Shown: positions 53,490-63,648, counted from the stretch's first letter. The stretch is DNA of 64,000 bases from Anabaena cylindrica PCC 7122 (GCF_000317695.1 NC_019771.1:1740001-1804000), one strand, 5' to 3'. Numbers and translations: made by a program. The notes: generated by a model from the letters alone, not told the origin.

Positions 53490-53670
53490 GAATTTAGGTG
53501 TCAGGAGTCAGGAGTCAGGAGTCAGGAGAAAGAAGAAATAAGGAGGAAGAAATAAGAAGAATATTTTTCTCTTCTGTTCCCTGATATATCAAACATTCTG
53601 TATTCTGTATATTGCATCTAACTTTAGATTTTCATTTAAATTATTATTAATTACAACATCAGCAATAAAT

Positions 53671-54312
53671 ATGAAAGCCTTTGATGAAACTGACACAATT
53701 TATGTCCGTGAAATAGGAATTGATGATATAGCTCCAGTTTATCACTTAGGTGAAGAGCTATTTACCAGTGATTTATATCCTTATTTATACCGCACCTGGG
53801 ATGAATGGGAAGTGATTGGACTTTATAACACAGATCCAGAATATTGCATCATTGCAGAAACAGATAGCGAACTAGCAGGATTTATTTTAGGAACAATTAT
53901 TAGTAAATCATCTTGGACTTATGGCTACATTTTGTGGTTAGGAGTAAATCCCAAATTTCAACGTCAGGGAGTAGCAGATAAATTAGTTGATAAAGTTGTA
54001 GCACGAATGATTGAAGATGGAGCGCGGTTTATGTTAGTAGATACAGATCCTACGAATATACCAGCAGTGAAATTTTTCAACCGTAAAGGCTTTGGTAACA
54101 TCCGCCAACATATATTCTTATCAATGAATTTGAGTAAGCATCCATATTATGGCAGACTGATAGATTATGAACATCAAAAAGCAGAAAGAGCCGGTTATAG
54201 GCGCACACGTCCTACTGTTCGTTCTCGTAAATCAGAAGGAATACCTGGTGAAGTAGCTATCAATCCCTTGGTGAATGAATTACCAACAGATTTAATCATT
54301 AATGATGAATGA
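53671..54312 (+). CDS. GNAT-family N-acetyltransferase
   Basis: A 213-residue protein. The acetyl-CoA-binding motif is LGVNPKFQRQGVADKLVDKVVARM. IYVREIGIDDIAPVYHLGEELF is the N-terminal part and LVDTDPTNIPAVKFFNRKGFGNIRQHIFLSMNL the C-terminal part of the fold. A ~50-residue basic tail extends beyond it. The substrate is unknown. Confidence 0.88.
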   Translation: MKAFDETDTIYVREIGIDDIAPVYHLGEELFTSDLYPYLYRTWDEWEVIGLYNTDPEYCIIAETDSELAGFILGTIISKSSWTYGYILWLGVNPKFQRQGVADKLVDKVVARMIEDGARFMLVDTDPTNIPAVKFFNRKGFGNIRQHIFLSMNLSKHPYYGRLIDYEHQKAERAGYRRTRPTVRSRKSEGIPGEVAINPLVNELPTDLIINDE

Positions 54313-54533
54313 TTTTTGGTTAGGAGTGAGAAAGCAAATGTGGAGAATCACTAATTACCTATTACCAATTACCTAGAATGATCATAAATTAAGATGTGAA
54401 CACCCCTTTTTTGTCTTCCTCTGCGTTCTCTGCGTCTCTGCGGTTTGTTAACAAATACCGTGATGCCTCCGGCACACTACGTGAACACAACTCAAATAAG
54501 ATTGCTATATTACCTTTTAATTTTTTTAATTAA

Positions 54534-56837
54534 ATGCAGTGGATTTTAACAGCAACTGAACAACCCCCTTCGTGCTTCATTCAAGCAGTGAAACAATACA
54601 CACCTCTGTCAAGTGGAGTTTTTGCCGCCCAATTGCTTTGGCAAAGAGGGATAAAAAATGAATTACAATTAGCCGCATTTGCTAATTTTCAAAAATATCA
54701 ACCAGCTAGTCCCTTTGAATTTGGAACAGAAATGCATTTGGCAGTAAAACGCCTTAAAGATGCAGGAGAAAAAGGTGAAAAAGTTGCTATTTGGGGAGAC
54801 TTTGACGCAGACGGTATTACTTCGACTTCTGTATTGTGGGATGGTTTAGGACAATTTTTTATTCAAAATAAGCAATTAACTTATTACATTCCTAATCGCT
54901 TAAAAGAATCTCACGGACTGAATCAAGCAGGAATTGATAATTTAGCTGAACAAGGTTGCAAATTAATCGTAACTTGTGATACTGGCAGCACAAATATTGA
55001 TGAAATTATTTATGCTCAACAATTAGGTATAGATGTCATCGTTACAGACCATCATACCTTACCCCTCGAACGTCCTCCAGTCAGTGCAATTATCAACCCA
55101 CGTTATTTACCAAAAGAACATCCTTTATTTCATCTTTCTGGGGTTGCGGTGGCTTATAAATTGGTAGAAGCACTGTATGAAACTTTACCTGATATACCGC
55201 AGCATCCATTAACTGATTTATTAGATTTAGTTGCAGTCGGATTAATTGCCGATTTAGTGCAGTTAAGTGGTGATTGTCGTTATTTAGCCCAGTTAGGGAT
55301 TCAACAACTCCAAGCAGATTATAAAAAACCAGTTACAGAACGAAGAAGACCAGGAGTAGGGCGATTATTGGAATTATGCCAGAAAAATGGCGATCGCCCC
55401 ACAGATATTTCTTTCGGTCTTGGCCCCCGTATTAACGCCGTTAGTCGCATTCATGGTGATGCTACATTCTGCGTAGAATTACTAACAAGTCGGGATATTC
55501 AACGTTGCCAGCAACTGGCAGAAGAAACAGAATTAGCTAACAGCCGACGCAAGTCATTACAGAAAGATGTACAGAATCAAGTATTTAAAAAACTCTCACA
55601 ATTAGATTTATCAACTACTAGTGTAATTGTTTTAGAAGACCCTCAATGGCCTAGTGGTGTTTTAGGTTTAGTTGCAGGTCAAGTTGCCCAAGAAACTGGT
55701 CGTCCCACGATTTTATTAAGTACAGAAAGTGGAGAATCCCAGCCAATTTTTGCACGGGGTTCGGCTCGTTCAATTAATGCCGTAGATTTATATCAACTAG
55801 TTAAAGAACAAGCACATTTATTACATCGTTTTGGTGGACATCCCTTTGCAGCAGGTTTAAGTTTATTAGTTGAAAATATTCCTTTATTTACAGATGCAAT
55901 TAACCAAAAATTACGGCAATCTTTAGGAGGAATGAATCTCGCACCCACAGTAACAGCAGATTTAGAAGTAAAAGTTGCAGATTTAGGAAAAGAATTATTT
56001 TTAGAACTCAAAGTTTTAGAACCATGCGGAATGGGAAATCCAATTCCCAAACTATTAATTAAAAATTGTTGGTTTGAAAATTCTTGGCATCGCAATCAGC
56101 AAGATTTACAGGGTAAAAAAATACAGTATATTAAAACAGAGTTTGATATTCGGGATGATTCTACTCACAACCCTTTTCCTGGTATTTGGTGGGGACACTA
56201 TAAAGATGAATTACCTCTAGGTAGATGTGATTGTATTGCCGAAATAGATTACAACAGCTATAAAAAACGCTATGAAATTAGATTAGTTGCTGTCCGTCCC
56301 AGTGTTGAAGCAGAAGTAAAAACTCAAAACTTAGCGATGATTCTAGACTGGCGAAATCAGGACTATTCCGAGAAAAACTCAGTCCTGAAGATTCCACATA
56401 TTCCAACAAGTTGGGATGATTTACGCGCATGGTTTAGAAAGTCACTTTATAATCAGCAACAACTAGCCTTAGCTTGGTCAAAACCTCAAAACTCTGAACC
56501 CAAAGATATCTGGTTCACTTTAGTAGGAATTGCTAAATACCTCAGTCGTACAAATCAACCTGTTACTCGCATCCAACTTTTAGAAAAACTGGGTATCAGC
56601 GATAAGAGTTTACATTTAGGATTTCAAGCTTTAAAGTATTTAGGATTTACAGTTCAACGACAAGATCGTTCTTTGCAAATTACCTGGAATGCAGAAACGA
56701 GTAACGAAACCAATGCTGATACTGTGATTAACCAATTTCTAGCCGCAGTCCGCGAAGAACAATTTCAACAAGAATATTTTACCAACGTACCTTTATCTAT
56801 TATTCAAGCGATGATCACCTTTGATAGTCTCCTTTGA
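54534..56837 (+). CDS. recJ: Single-stranded-DNA-specific exonuclease RecJ
   Basis: A 767-residue DHH-family nuclease. Motif I is AIWGDFDADGITSTSVLW (near 91), motif II CDTGSTN, motif III DVIVTDHHTLP (DHH near 172). GLGPRINAVSRIHGDA and the DHHA1 RFGGHPFAAGLSL follow. A ~200-residue C-terminal extension with a winged-helix-like end is typical of cyanobacterial forms. It digests 5' ends of single-stranded DNA in RecF-pathway repair. Confidence 0.95.
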   Translation: MQWILTATEQPPSCFIQAVKQYTPLSSGVFAAQLLWQRGIKNELQLAAFANFQKYQPASPFEFGTEMHLAVKRLKDAGEKGEKVAIWGDFDADGITSTSVLWDGLGQFFIQNKQLTYYIPNRLKESHGLNQAGIDNLAEQGCKLIVTCDTGSTNIDEIIYAQQLGIDVIVTDHHTLPLERPPVSAIINPRYLPKEHPLFHLSGVAVAYKLVEALYETLPDIPQHPLTDLLDLVAVGLIADLVQLSGDCRYLAQLGIQQLQADYKKPVTERRRPGVGRLLELCQKNGDRPTDISFGLGPRINAVSRIHGDATFCVELLTSRDIQRCQQLAEETELANSRRKSLQKDVQNQVFKKLSQLDLSTTSVIVLEDPQWPSGVLGLVAGQVAQETGRPTILLSTESGESQPIFARGSARSINAVDLYQLVKEQAHLLHRFGGHPFAAGLSLLVENIPLFTDAINQKLRQSLGGMNLAPTVTADLEVKVADLGKELFLELKVLEPCGMGNPIPKLLIKNCWFENSWHRNQQDLQGKKIQYIKTEFDIRDDSTHNPFPGIWWGHYKDELPLGRCDCIAEIDYNSYKKRYEIRLVAVRPSVEAEVKTQNLAMILDWRNQDYSEKNSVLKIPHIPTSWDDLRAWFRKSLYNQQQLALAWSKPQNSEPKDIWFTLVGIAKYLSRTNQPVTRIQLLEKLGISDKSLHLGFQALKYLGFTVQRQDRSLQITWNAETSNETNADTVINQFLAAVREEQFQQEYFTNVPLSIIQAMITFDSLL

Positions 56838-56985
56838 GAATAGCAAGATACAATAAATTCACCTACCTGTAATATTTGCAGTTATGGTTAACACTTCTTT
56901 AAAAATCGCTAGTAATTACCCTAACCACTTTCCAAATCGGAAAATAGCAATCGCTTGAATAGCGTTATTGATATTCTTCTGGATT

Positions 56986-57470
56986 TTACTTTTCCATAGC
57001 TTGTCGTACTACTTCGATGTTTAATTCTAGTGCTTCCGCAATTTGTTCTACACTCAACCCCATTTTCAAAAGACGAGGTATCGTTTCTAGTTTAGTTTTT
57101 AGCTCAGTTTCTTCCTGCACTTCTTGATAAAATCGAGTTTGTCGCCATTCTGTTAATCCAAACATCGTTTCTAACTCCTGACGGCTATAGGTGGAAAACT
57201 TGTAAATGAGCATTATTTCTACTAATTCTAAAAGATAACGACCGTTGGCCGCATCTGCTTGTTGTACTAAATTAACTAAACTTCTTGCTGTTTGTACTGC
57301 TTCATCTTCTGGTGCAACTACTAATTGAATAATTCCTAAACCAATTGAAGATGATGTATCTGTGATTTCATCTAAATAAACTACATGAATTTTTCCCGCA
57401 GCTAGTGAAGTTTGATATGCAAAGGGAATACCAGGATCACGTTTAGCATCCTGTCTAGAGATGTGTGTAC
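56986..57470 (-). pseudogene. 5'-truncated Rpn-family nuclease
   Basis: The frame without a start codon runs DAKRDPGIPFAYQTSLAAGK, then IHVVYLDEITDTSS, QLVVAPEDEAVQTARSLVN and ends MFGLTEWRQTRFYQEVQEE, MGLSVEQIAEALELNIEVV. This is the C-terminal two-thirds of an Rpn-type protein. Its 5' part is gone and the break lies next to the GC-rich dispersed repeat at 57478-57504, which suggests an insertion- or recombination-related truncation. Confidence 0.7.
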
Positions 57471-57477
57471 ACCGTAG

Positions 57478-57504
57478 CCCTTACCAAGGGGAGGGTTGGG
57501 GAGG
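57478..57504. repeat. Dispersed CCTTACCAAGGGGAGGGTTGGGGAGG repeat, second copy
   Basis: Matches 41351-41377. It joins the truncated Rpn pseudogene and the end of the YdcF-like gene. Confidence 0.65.
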
Positions 57505-58236
57505 TTTTTCCAGCAGTTCAAATAAAACGCTGGGGAGATTTTCCCCCACATTCCCCTGATGTTCACACTGAAAACCACGCTGCTGCCAAGCTTGTATATC
57601 TACATCTACTAGTTTTGTTACCTGTGAGCATTGAGGCTGAATGACTTGACTGAACAGCGCCCAAAACAAACTACGAATAACATCTAATATGGTTTTTATC
57701 CAAGATTCTCGATTACCAGGAATACCAATTTCCTTAACTGCTTCTGGTTCTACCCAAATGCCATGAGCGCCTAAGATAATCTGTGCCATCAACTTGGCTC
57801 GGAAAATATGCGTACCTGAAGTAATCAATTTTACTTTTCTTACTCCCCAACTTCTCAAAATTGGTATGCCATAATAAAAATTCTCAAAGGTGGAATTAGC
57901 GCAATTCTCCAACCAGACTTTTTCTAAATCTGCCGCTTCCCGCTGAAAAATCAGCAAAATACAGGGATCTAGTGAACCATGAGAAATTAAGATCGGGATT
58001 TGGGGATACTGTTTTGCTAGTTGGGCTACATAAATCTCCCTGCGAATGCTGCCCCCCAGCACCAAAAAAGCATCTATCGGCTGTGAGGAAGCAGAAACTA
58101 AGGTTATAGTAGTGAAAGTCAACCAAATACCCAAGATCAAGCACAAAGCAACAGCAATACTTTGTAACAACCGCCTAAATTTTCTCAATCTGTTCTTCAA
58201 GTAAATTGATGAATTGATGATAGATTTGTGATTCAT
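57481..58236 (-). CDS. YdcF/DUF218-family membrane-anchored protein
   Basis: A 251-residue protein. One N-terminal hydrophobic anchor (LLQSIAVALCLILGIWLTFTTITLV) is followed by a DUF218 domain: PIDAFLVLGGSIRREIYVAQLAKQYPQ, STFENFYYGIPILRSWGVRKVKLITSG. Family members act in envelope metabolism. The last codons (EKPPQPSPW) fall within the repeat at 57478-57504, so the natural C-terminus has probably been replaced by repeat-encoded residues. Confidence 0.75.
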   Translation of the reverse strand: MNHKSIINSSIYLKNRLRKFRRLLQSIAVALCLILGIWLTFTTITLVSASSQPIDAFLVLGGSIRREIYVAQLAKQYPQIPILISHGSLDPCILLIFQREAADLEKVWLENCANSTFENFYYGIPILRSWGVRKVKLITSGTHIFRAKLMAQIILGAHGIWVEPEAVKEIGIPGNRESWIKTILDVIRSLFWALFSQVIQPQCSQVTKLVDVDIQAWQQRGFQCEHQGNVGENLPSVLFELLEKPPQPSPW

Positions 58237-58555
58237 AACATAGAAAATAAAAGCTTTGTTGTCTAATATTGATAAATACTGCCATCAAGTCAACAAAGTG
58301 CTATCTTAGAAAAAGAATTTAGGGTGTAAAGATGGTCTTGTGACTAGTGTCACATTCATCCTGTGGTTGTTTTTACGTAAAAATAGAAAAATCCAAGAGA
58401 TTATTCTTAGTAAAAAGACAGTAATTTCCACATCATTTACAAGGAAAAAAATGATGAATTAAGCATAGCTGAAGATGAGGATATAAAAACTTAAAAATAT
58501 CAGGAAAGCCTGATTGCTAAACTGTCAATAACCCAACTATTCCATCTGAATATAC
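58237..58555. other. Intergenic region upstream of the ctp protease gene
   Basis: A 319-bp divergent spacer between the YdcF-like gene and ctp. It contains no ORF or notable repeat; promoters for both genes should lie here. Confidence 0.4.
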
Positions 58556-59893
58556 ATGAACCAATCTGCGAAACGTCACTCACCGCTCCAAGTAGCCTTG
58601 ATTGGTGGAGCGATCGCTACGACTGCTACAATATCTGTATTTGCTCAAGCTTGGACGAGGTGCGTTCACGCGGCTCTACAAGATAGTCCCAAGGCGTTAG
58701 TTGACCAGGTATGGCAACTGGTGAATCGTGAATATGTTGATGGCAAATTTAATCAACAAGATTGGCTAGCAACTAGGCAGAGCCTGTTAAATAAAGACTA
58801 TACTTCCAATGAACAAGCTTATGTAGCCATCCGCGAAGCCCTGCAAAAACTGGGAGATCCCTACACGCGGTTTATGGACCCCAAACAGTTTGAAACCCTT
58901 ACCAGTCAAACATCAGGGGAAGTTTCTGGAATTGGTATTCGCATGGAAGTAAACGAAAAAACCAAGCGATTGACCGTTGTTGAAGCTATAGAAAATTCCC
59001 CCGCACTCAAAGCAGGGATAAAAACAGGTGATGAGATTCTGGCAATTGACGGTAAACCAACTCTCAAGATGAAAGTAGATGATGCATCTAACTTGATTCG
59101 AGGGAAAGCTGGTACTGCTATCACCTTGCGGCTGGGAAGAACGGGAAAAAATGAATTTGATTTGAAGCTGACAAGGGCAACTATAGAAGTCCCCACAGTG
59201 CGTTATACCCTCAAGCAAGAAGGTGGTCGTCGGGTTGGCTATATTCGTTTAAGGGAGTTTAGCGCCCATGCAGCTGATCAAATGCGTCGGGCTATTCGTG
59301 ACTTAAACGGTCAAAAAGTCGATTCCTATGTTTTGGATTTGCGAGGAAATCCCGGCGGTTTGTTGCAAGCAAGCATAGAAATTGCGCGGATGTGGTATGA
59401 CAATGGTGCAATTGTCAAGACTGTAGACCGTGTGGGAGGTAGCGAAGAAACTAAAGCCAATCGTACAGCCTTGACAAATCGACCCTTAGCCGTGTTAGTA
59501 GACGGTAATTCTGCTAGTGCCAGCGAGATTCTCACCGGCGCACTCAAGGATAATAAACGGGCGGTTGTTGTTGGTAGTCAAACCTTCGGTAAAGCTTTGG
59601 TGCAATCAGTCCATGAACTGACAAATGGTTCTGGGTTAGCAGTTACCATTGCTCACTACTACACTCCTAAAGGTACAGATATTAACCATAAGGGGATTAC
59701 TCCTGATATTCAACTAGATTTGACAGAAGCACAAGAGCTTCAGTTGGCTTCTAATCCAGATTTAATCGGGACTTTGAGTGATCCACAATATGCCCGTGCG
59801 ATCGCAGTTCTGTCTAATAGCAAATTTGCTCAACCCCTTGTAATTCCTAACTCACAGCCTCTGAGCGTTCGTGCCGAAGACTTGAAATTTTAA
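58556..59893 (+). CDS. ctpB: Carboxyl-terminal processing protease (S41 family, CtpB-like)
   Basis: A 445-residue protein. The hydrophobic N-terminus (LQVALIGGAIATTATISVFAQAW) is a signal or anchor. A PDZ domain lies at GIGIRMEVNEKTKRLTVVEA through DEILAIDGKP. The catalytic Ser is in DGNSASASEILTGAL (near 317) and the Lys in GSQTFGKALVQS (near 344). It is exported and trims C-termini of lumenal or periplasmic proteins. It resembles the cyanobacterial CtpB more than the D1-processing CtpA, but the ctpA/B/C assignment is from memory. Confidence 0.88.
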   Translation: MNQSAKRHSPLQVALIGGAIATTATISVFAQAWTRCVHAALQDSPKALVDQVWQLVNREYVDGKFNQQDWLATRQSLLNKDYTSNEQAYVAIREALQKLGDPYTRFMDPKQFETLTSQTSGEVSGIGIRMEVNEKTKRLTVVEAIENSPALKAGIKTGDEILAIDGKPTLKMKVDDASNLIRGKAGTAITLRLGRTGKNEFDLKLTRATIEVPTVRYTLKQEGGRRVGYIRLREFSAHAADQMRRAIRDLNGQKVDSYVLDLRGNPGGLLQASIEIARMWYDNGAIVKTVDRVGGSEETKANRTALTNRPLAVLVDGNSASASEILTGALKDNKRAVVVGSQTFGKALVQSVHELTNGSGLAVTIAHYYTPKGTDINHKGITPDIQLDLTEAQELQLASNPDLIGTLSDPQYARAIAVLSNSKFAQPLVIPNSQPLSVRAEDLKF

Positions 59894-59935
59894 GCTTCGT
59901 TGTTAGATGTTCATGTATTTTTGTGATTAATCTCC

Positions 59936-59965
59936 TCCCACTCTGGCAATACAGGGTGGGATTTT
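59936..59965 (+). terminator. Rho-independent terminator after the ctp gene
   Basis: TCCCACTCTG (59936-59945) and CAGGGTGGGA (59952-59961) make a 10-bp stem with one G-U pair and a GCAATA loop, followed by TTTT. Confidence 0.75.
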
Positions 59966-60042
59966 AGATTAAACAATCTGCAATTTAAAATACTCACTTC
60001 GCTAACGTATAGCAGCATACAAGGAGGTTAGGACATCAAGTA

Positions 60043-60212
60043 ACCTGAGTTCGGAGTTCGGAGTTCGGAGTTTCTCCTATGCCTACGGTACGGCTTCGCC
60101 GAACGGAGACGCTACGCGAACGGAGTTATGATTTTTAAGAGCGAGAGAATAAGGGTTTGAGACTCTTACTGGGGGGGAGTTTTCCACAAATTATCTTATG
60201 TCGAACTCAGGT
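60043..60212. mobile_element. MITE-like element with ACCTGAGTT terminal inverted repeats (copy 2)
   Basis: The 170-bp element starts ACCTGAGTT (60043-60051) and ends AACTCAGGT (60204-60212). It has only three or four GGAGTTC heptamers and a segment TACGGTACGGCTTCGCCGAA absent from copy 1. The 108-bp core (60105-60212) differs from 6670-6777 at two positions only. Confidence 0.75.
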
Positions 60213-60345
60213 CAATTATATTAATGAAACTCCATCTACAACAGGGTTTTACTCCTGAATCCTGACTCCTGACTCCGAACTCCGAACTCCGAACTCCAAA
60301 CTCCTGCTGTATATTTATTGATATCAGCCAGAAAAATTCAGATTT

Positions 60346-61314
60346 ATGAGTCATCAGCCAGTTGAGGCAAATACCAGTCAAAGCTTACTCCCAAAGGTTT
60401 CGGTGGTAATACCTATTTATAATGGTGAGGCAGATTTACCAGACTTGCTTAATTGTCTGTTGTCGCAAAATTATCCCCAAGACCAAGTAGAGTATTTGCT
60501 AGTGGATAATAATAGTAGCGATCGCACTCTCTCCATTATCAAAGCAACTGCTGAAAATTCCCCCATCACTATCCTGCCCTTAAGTGAAAACAAAATTCAA
60601 AGTTCTTACGCCGCACGCAACACAGGTATTAGAACCGCAGTAGGTGAAATTATCGCTTTTACCGATGCAGATTGTCGTCCCCAACCCCAATGGTTAAATT
60701 CATTAATTCAGCCTTTCATTAACCCAGAAGTCGTAATTGTCGCTGGTGAAATTTTGGCACTACCAGGTAAAACCCTGCTTGAACAACACGCAGACAAGCA
60801 AGAAACCTTATCTCAAAAACATACCCTAGCCCATAAATTTTGTCCTTACGGTCAAACTGCAAATTTAGCAATTCGTCGTCACCTCTTCACCACAGCAGGT
60901 TTATTTCGTCCCTATCTCACCACTGGTGGAGATGCAGATATTTGTTGGCGTATTCTCAAAGCTAATCTTGGCAGTTTAGAATTTGCTCCAGATGCCATTG
61001 TCCAACACCGTCACCGATTGACAATTAAAGAATTAGCTAGTCAATGGCGACGTTACGGACGTTCTAATCGCTATTTACATGAACTACATGGCGTAGACTT
61101 GATGCGTGAAATGACACCTCAAGACTACGGTTATCGTCTGCTACGTTGGTTACTCAAAGAAGTACCAAAAACAAGTTTCAACAACATCATTGGTAAAGCA
61201 AGTCTTGTAGATTTGTTAGAAACTCCCATTGGTTTATTTACCGCTAGAGCGCGTTCTGAAGGACAAAAAAAGGCAAAATTGCCAGAAAATGCCAAAATCA
61301 TTGAATGGTTGTGA
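60346..61314 (+). CDS. Family 2 glycosyltransferase
   Basis: A 322-residue GT-A glycosyltransferase: VSVVIPIYNGEADLPDLLNCLLSQ, LLVDNNSSDRTLSIIK, SYAARNTGIRTAVGEIIAFTDADCRPQ (DxD as DAD), and FRPYLTTGGDADICWRI. It transfers a sugar from a nucleotide donor, probably in polysaccharide or lipid glycosylation. The acceptor is unknown. No membrane segment was seen. Confidence 0.88.
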   Translation: MSHQPVEANTSQSLLPKVSVVIPIYNGEADLPDLLNCLLSQNYPQDQVEYLLVDNNSSDRTLSIIKATAENSPITILPLSENKIQSSYAARNTGIRTAVGEIIAFTDADCRPQPQWLNSLIQPFINPEVVIVAGEILALPGKTLLEQHADKQETLSQKHTLAHKFCPYGQTANLAIRRHLFTTAGLFRPYLTTGGDADICWRILKANLGSLEFAPDAIVQHRHRLTIKELASQWRRYGRSNRYLHELHGVDLMREMTPQDYGYRLLRWLLKEVPKTSFNNIIGKASLVDLLETPIGLFTARARSEGQKKAKLPENAKIIEWL

Positions 61315-61356
61315 TAGTCTCCAACTCGAAAGTTCAGAGATGCTTAAAAAATCGGC

Positions 61357-61617
61357 TCAACCACCATAAAAATCATCTAATCTCACATCTTTCCAAATCT
61401 CAGAAACCTGCCACCCTGTGTTGCCAATAGAGTAAACTACTGGATTATCGCGCAAGGGGATATATTGAGGTTCTTGATTTTCTTCACTTGTGAATGCTGT
61501 TTCATCAATTATTGCTTCTGGAGAATACAGAGATTCCTTTTGCAGATTTTGCTCTTCTTCCTCCATATTCTTGATTTTATCGAGAAGGAGTTTTTCGGAT
61601 TTCTTAATCAGTTTCAT
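61357..61617 (-). CDS. Hypothetical protein
   Basis: An 86-residue acidic protein, MKLIKKSEKLLLDKIKNMEE then EEQNLQKESLYSPEAIIDE, ending VSEIWKDVRLDDFYGG. No family recognised. It is divergent from nothing close and convergent with the GT2 gene. Confidence 0.45.
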   Translation of the reverse strand: MKLIKKSEKLLLDKIKNMEEEEQNLQKESLYSPEAIIDETAFTSEENQEPQYIPLRDNPVVYSIGNTGWQVSEIWKDVRLDDFYGG

Positions 61618-61865
61618 AGTTTCTGTATTTAAAATTTTGACAAGTGGACATTAAAGGCAAAAAATTTCCAGACTGAATTTTAAGCCAGACCAATATAGTC
61701 TTTCAATAACAGTCAGAAAGATCAGCAAAAAGCTCGTATGAAATAGAGTTGTAAAAAACTACCTGCGGAAAACTAGGATACAACAAATTTACAGAAAATA
61801 CGAGTGGTCTAGTCAAAAATTTATTGATAATGAGGCTCAAACCCTTTCCTATCGTGCCTCCTGCC

Positions 61866-62054
61866 TTAAATTACATCCCCAACATTGAAAGTTTTCCCTG
61901 CTACTGTTACTTGGTCGTTAGGCTCTAATTTTCGCCCGCGTCGGGTTTCAATTGTGCCATTGACTTTGATCTCGCCATCAATAATCATCAATTTGGCTTG
62001 TCCTCCCGTTGCGGTGATACCCACTAACTTTAAAAACTGGTCTAGCTTAATCAT
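61866..62054 (-). CDS. S4-domain RNA-binding protein (YbcJ/RlbA-like)
   Basis: A 62-residue single S4 domain: IKLDQFLKLVGITATGGQAKLMI, DGEIKVNGTIETRRGRKLEPNDQV. It likely binds structured RNA, possibly ribosomal. Full length for this small family. Confidence 0.88.
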   Translation of the reverse strand: MIKLDQFLKLVGITATGGQAKLMIIDGEIKVNGTIETRRGRKLEPNDQVTVAGKTFNVGDVI

Positions 62055-62362
62055 GTTAAAACTGGTAGAGAATAAATAATTGTCGTTGCTTTTTTACTTT
62101 TAAGAAAGGCGATGGGCTACACCGCATCAGAAGCGATCGCAGATTATTCTATCCTTAAATACCTTATTTTTTGTTCTTACTTACGGAATATGGCCTGAGA
62201 TAAGGTTATTAAGGTACGTCAAATTGCTTGATTGTTACCGAATTATAGAGTTTGATGTACCTTAAAAAACGCTTATTATCAAGCTAGAAATACCAACTTA
62301 AATTATCTATTTTTCTTAACTCCGCGATAAAATTTTCTAGCACAATAACGTACTTCATACCC
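62055..62362. other. Intergenic region upstream of menB
   Basis: A 308-bp divergent spacer. It contains one HIP1 octamer (62135-62142) and an approximate inverted pair TTAAGGTACGTCAAA / TTGATGTACCTTAA (62209-62268). No gene seen. Confidence 0.45.
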
Positions 62363-63196
62363 ATGCAAATAGACTGGAAAACCGTCAAAGCCTACGAAGA
62401 TATCCTGTATCAAAAAACCGACGGTATCGCTAAAATCACCATCAACCGTCCCCATAAACGTAATGCTTTTCGCCCTAAGACAGTTTTTGAATTATACGAA
62501 GCTTTTTGTGATGCCCGTGAAGATACCAACATTGGCGTAGTTTTATTTATGGGCGCAGGCCCCCACACAGATGGTAAATATGCTTTCTGTTCTGGTGGTG
62601 ATCAAAGTGTACGCGGACAAGCTGGTTATGTTGATGATGCAGGTATTCCCCGTTTAAACGTTTTGGACTTGCAACGTCTCATTCGTTCCATGCCAAAAGT
62701 AGTAATCGCGTTAGTTGCTGGATATGCCATTGGTGGTGGTCACGTTTTACATCTAATTTGTGACCTTACAATTGCTGCCGATAACGCCATTTTTGGACAA
62801 ACAGGCCCCAAAGTTGGCAGTTTTGATGGTGGTTTTGGTGCGAGTTACCTAGCACGGATAGTAGGACAAAAAAAAGCACGAGAAATTTGGTATCTTTGTC
62901 GTCAATATAATGCCGAACAAGCTTTAGAAATGGGTTTAGTTAATACTGTCGTCCCCATAGAACAACTAGAAACTGAAGGTATACAATGGGCGCAAGAAAT
63001 CTTAGAAAAAAGCCCCATTGCTATTCGTTGTCTCAAAGCTGCATTTAACGCTGACTGTGATGGACAAGCTGGTTTACAAGAACTAGCTGGTAATGCCACC
63101 CTACTCTATTACATGACAGAGGAAGGATCTGAAGGAAAACAAGCCTTTCTCGAAAAACGTCCCCCGAATTTTCGTGAATTTCCTTGGTTACCTTAA
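62363..63196 (+). CDS. menB: 1,4-dihydroxy-2-naphthoyl-CoA synthase
   Basis: A 277-residue crotonase-fold enzyme of phylloquinone/menaquinone synthesis. VAGYAIGGGHVLHLICDLTIAADNAIFGQTGPKVGSFDGGFG and WYLCRQYNAEQALEMGLVNTVVP are diagnostic. It closes the second naphthoquinone ring from o-succinylbenzoyl-CoA, supplying the photosystem I cofactor phylloquinone. Confidence 0.96.
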   Translation: MQIDWKTVKAYEDILYQKTDGIAKITINRPHKRNAFRPKTVFELYEAFCDAREDTNIGVVLFMGAGPHTDGKYAFCSGGDQSVRGQAGYVDDAGIPRLNVLDLQRLIRSMPKVVIALVAGYAIGGGHVLHLICDLTIAADNAIFGQTGPKVGSFDGGFGASYLARIVGQKKAREIWYLCRQYNAEQALEMGLVNTVVPIEQLETEGIQWAQEILEKSPIAIRCLKAAFNADCDGQAGLQELAGNATLLYYMTEEGSEGKQAFLEKRPPNFREFPWLP

Positions 63197-63208
63197 AATA
63201 ATGGCAAA

Positions 63209-63233
63209 ATCGCACCTGTTAGCAAGGTGCGAT
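63209..63233. terminator. Stem-loop after menB
   Basis: ATCGCACC (63209-63216) and GGTGCGAT (63226-63233) form a perfect 8-bp stem with a 9-nt loop, 12 bp after the menB stop. There is no strong T-run, so termination is probable but not certain. Confidence 0.5.
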
Positions 63234-63333
63234 CTTGGAAAAGTAAAAATTGGCAAAACTTAAAATTTTAAAGTCAAATTTTATTTCAAACAAAGAAAAA
63301 ATTGATTACAGTAATTACAGTAATAAAGGGCAA

Positions 63334-63648
63334 CTAAATTAGGATTGCTGTCGTCTTGACTTCTTGTGGCGAAGAAACTGGTATTTCTTCCACAGGAGCA
63401 AGTGCTGGAACTTCTAAATCTGAGTTTAAGGTTTGAGCCACAGGTAATACTGGTTTTGCTACTGGTAAACTCCAAGAATCTTCTAAAGTTTCCCAAGGAG
63501 GTGCAAAAGCTGGTAGTGCTAAATGGCACGCTTTCCAAGTACTTTGCACTGGTGCGCCCAATTTCTGACACATTCCACCACGACGACCCTCTGGTTGGTA
63601 ATGACGGCAATATCGACAGGCAGATGTTAAATGGTGATTAGGTTTCAT
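63334..63648 (-). CDS. Cysteine-containing conserved cyanobacterial hypothetical protein
   Basis: A 104-residue protein whose first half holds four cysteines (SACRYCRHYQPEGRRGGMCQ, then WKACHLALPAF), a likely zinc or metal knuckle. The second half is Pro/Val-rich and probably disordered (VAKPVLPVAQT, VEEIPVSSPQEV). It is convergent with menB. Function unknown. Confidence 0.7.
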   Translation of the reverse strand: MKPNHHLTSACRYCRHYQPEGRRGGMCQKLGAPVQSTWKACHLALPAFAPPWETLEDSWSLPVAKPVLPVAQTLNSDLEVPALAPVEEIPVSSPQEVKTTAILI

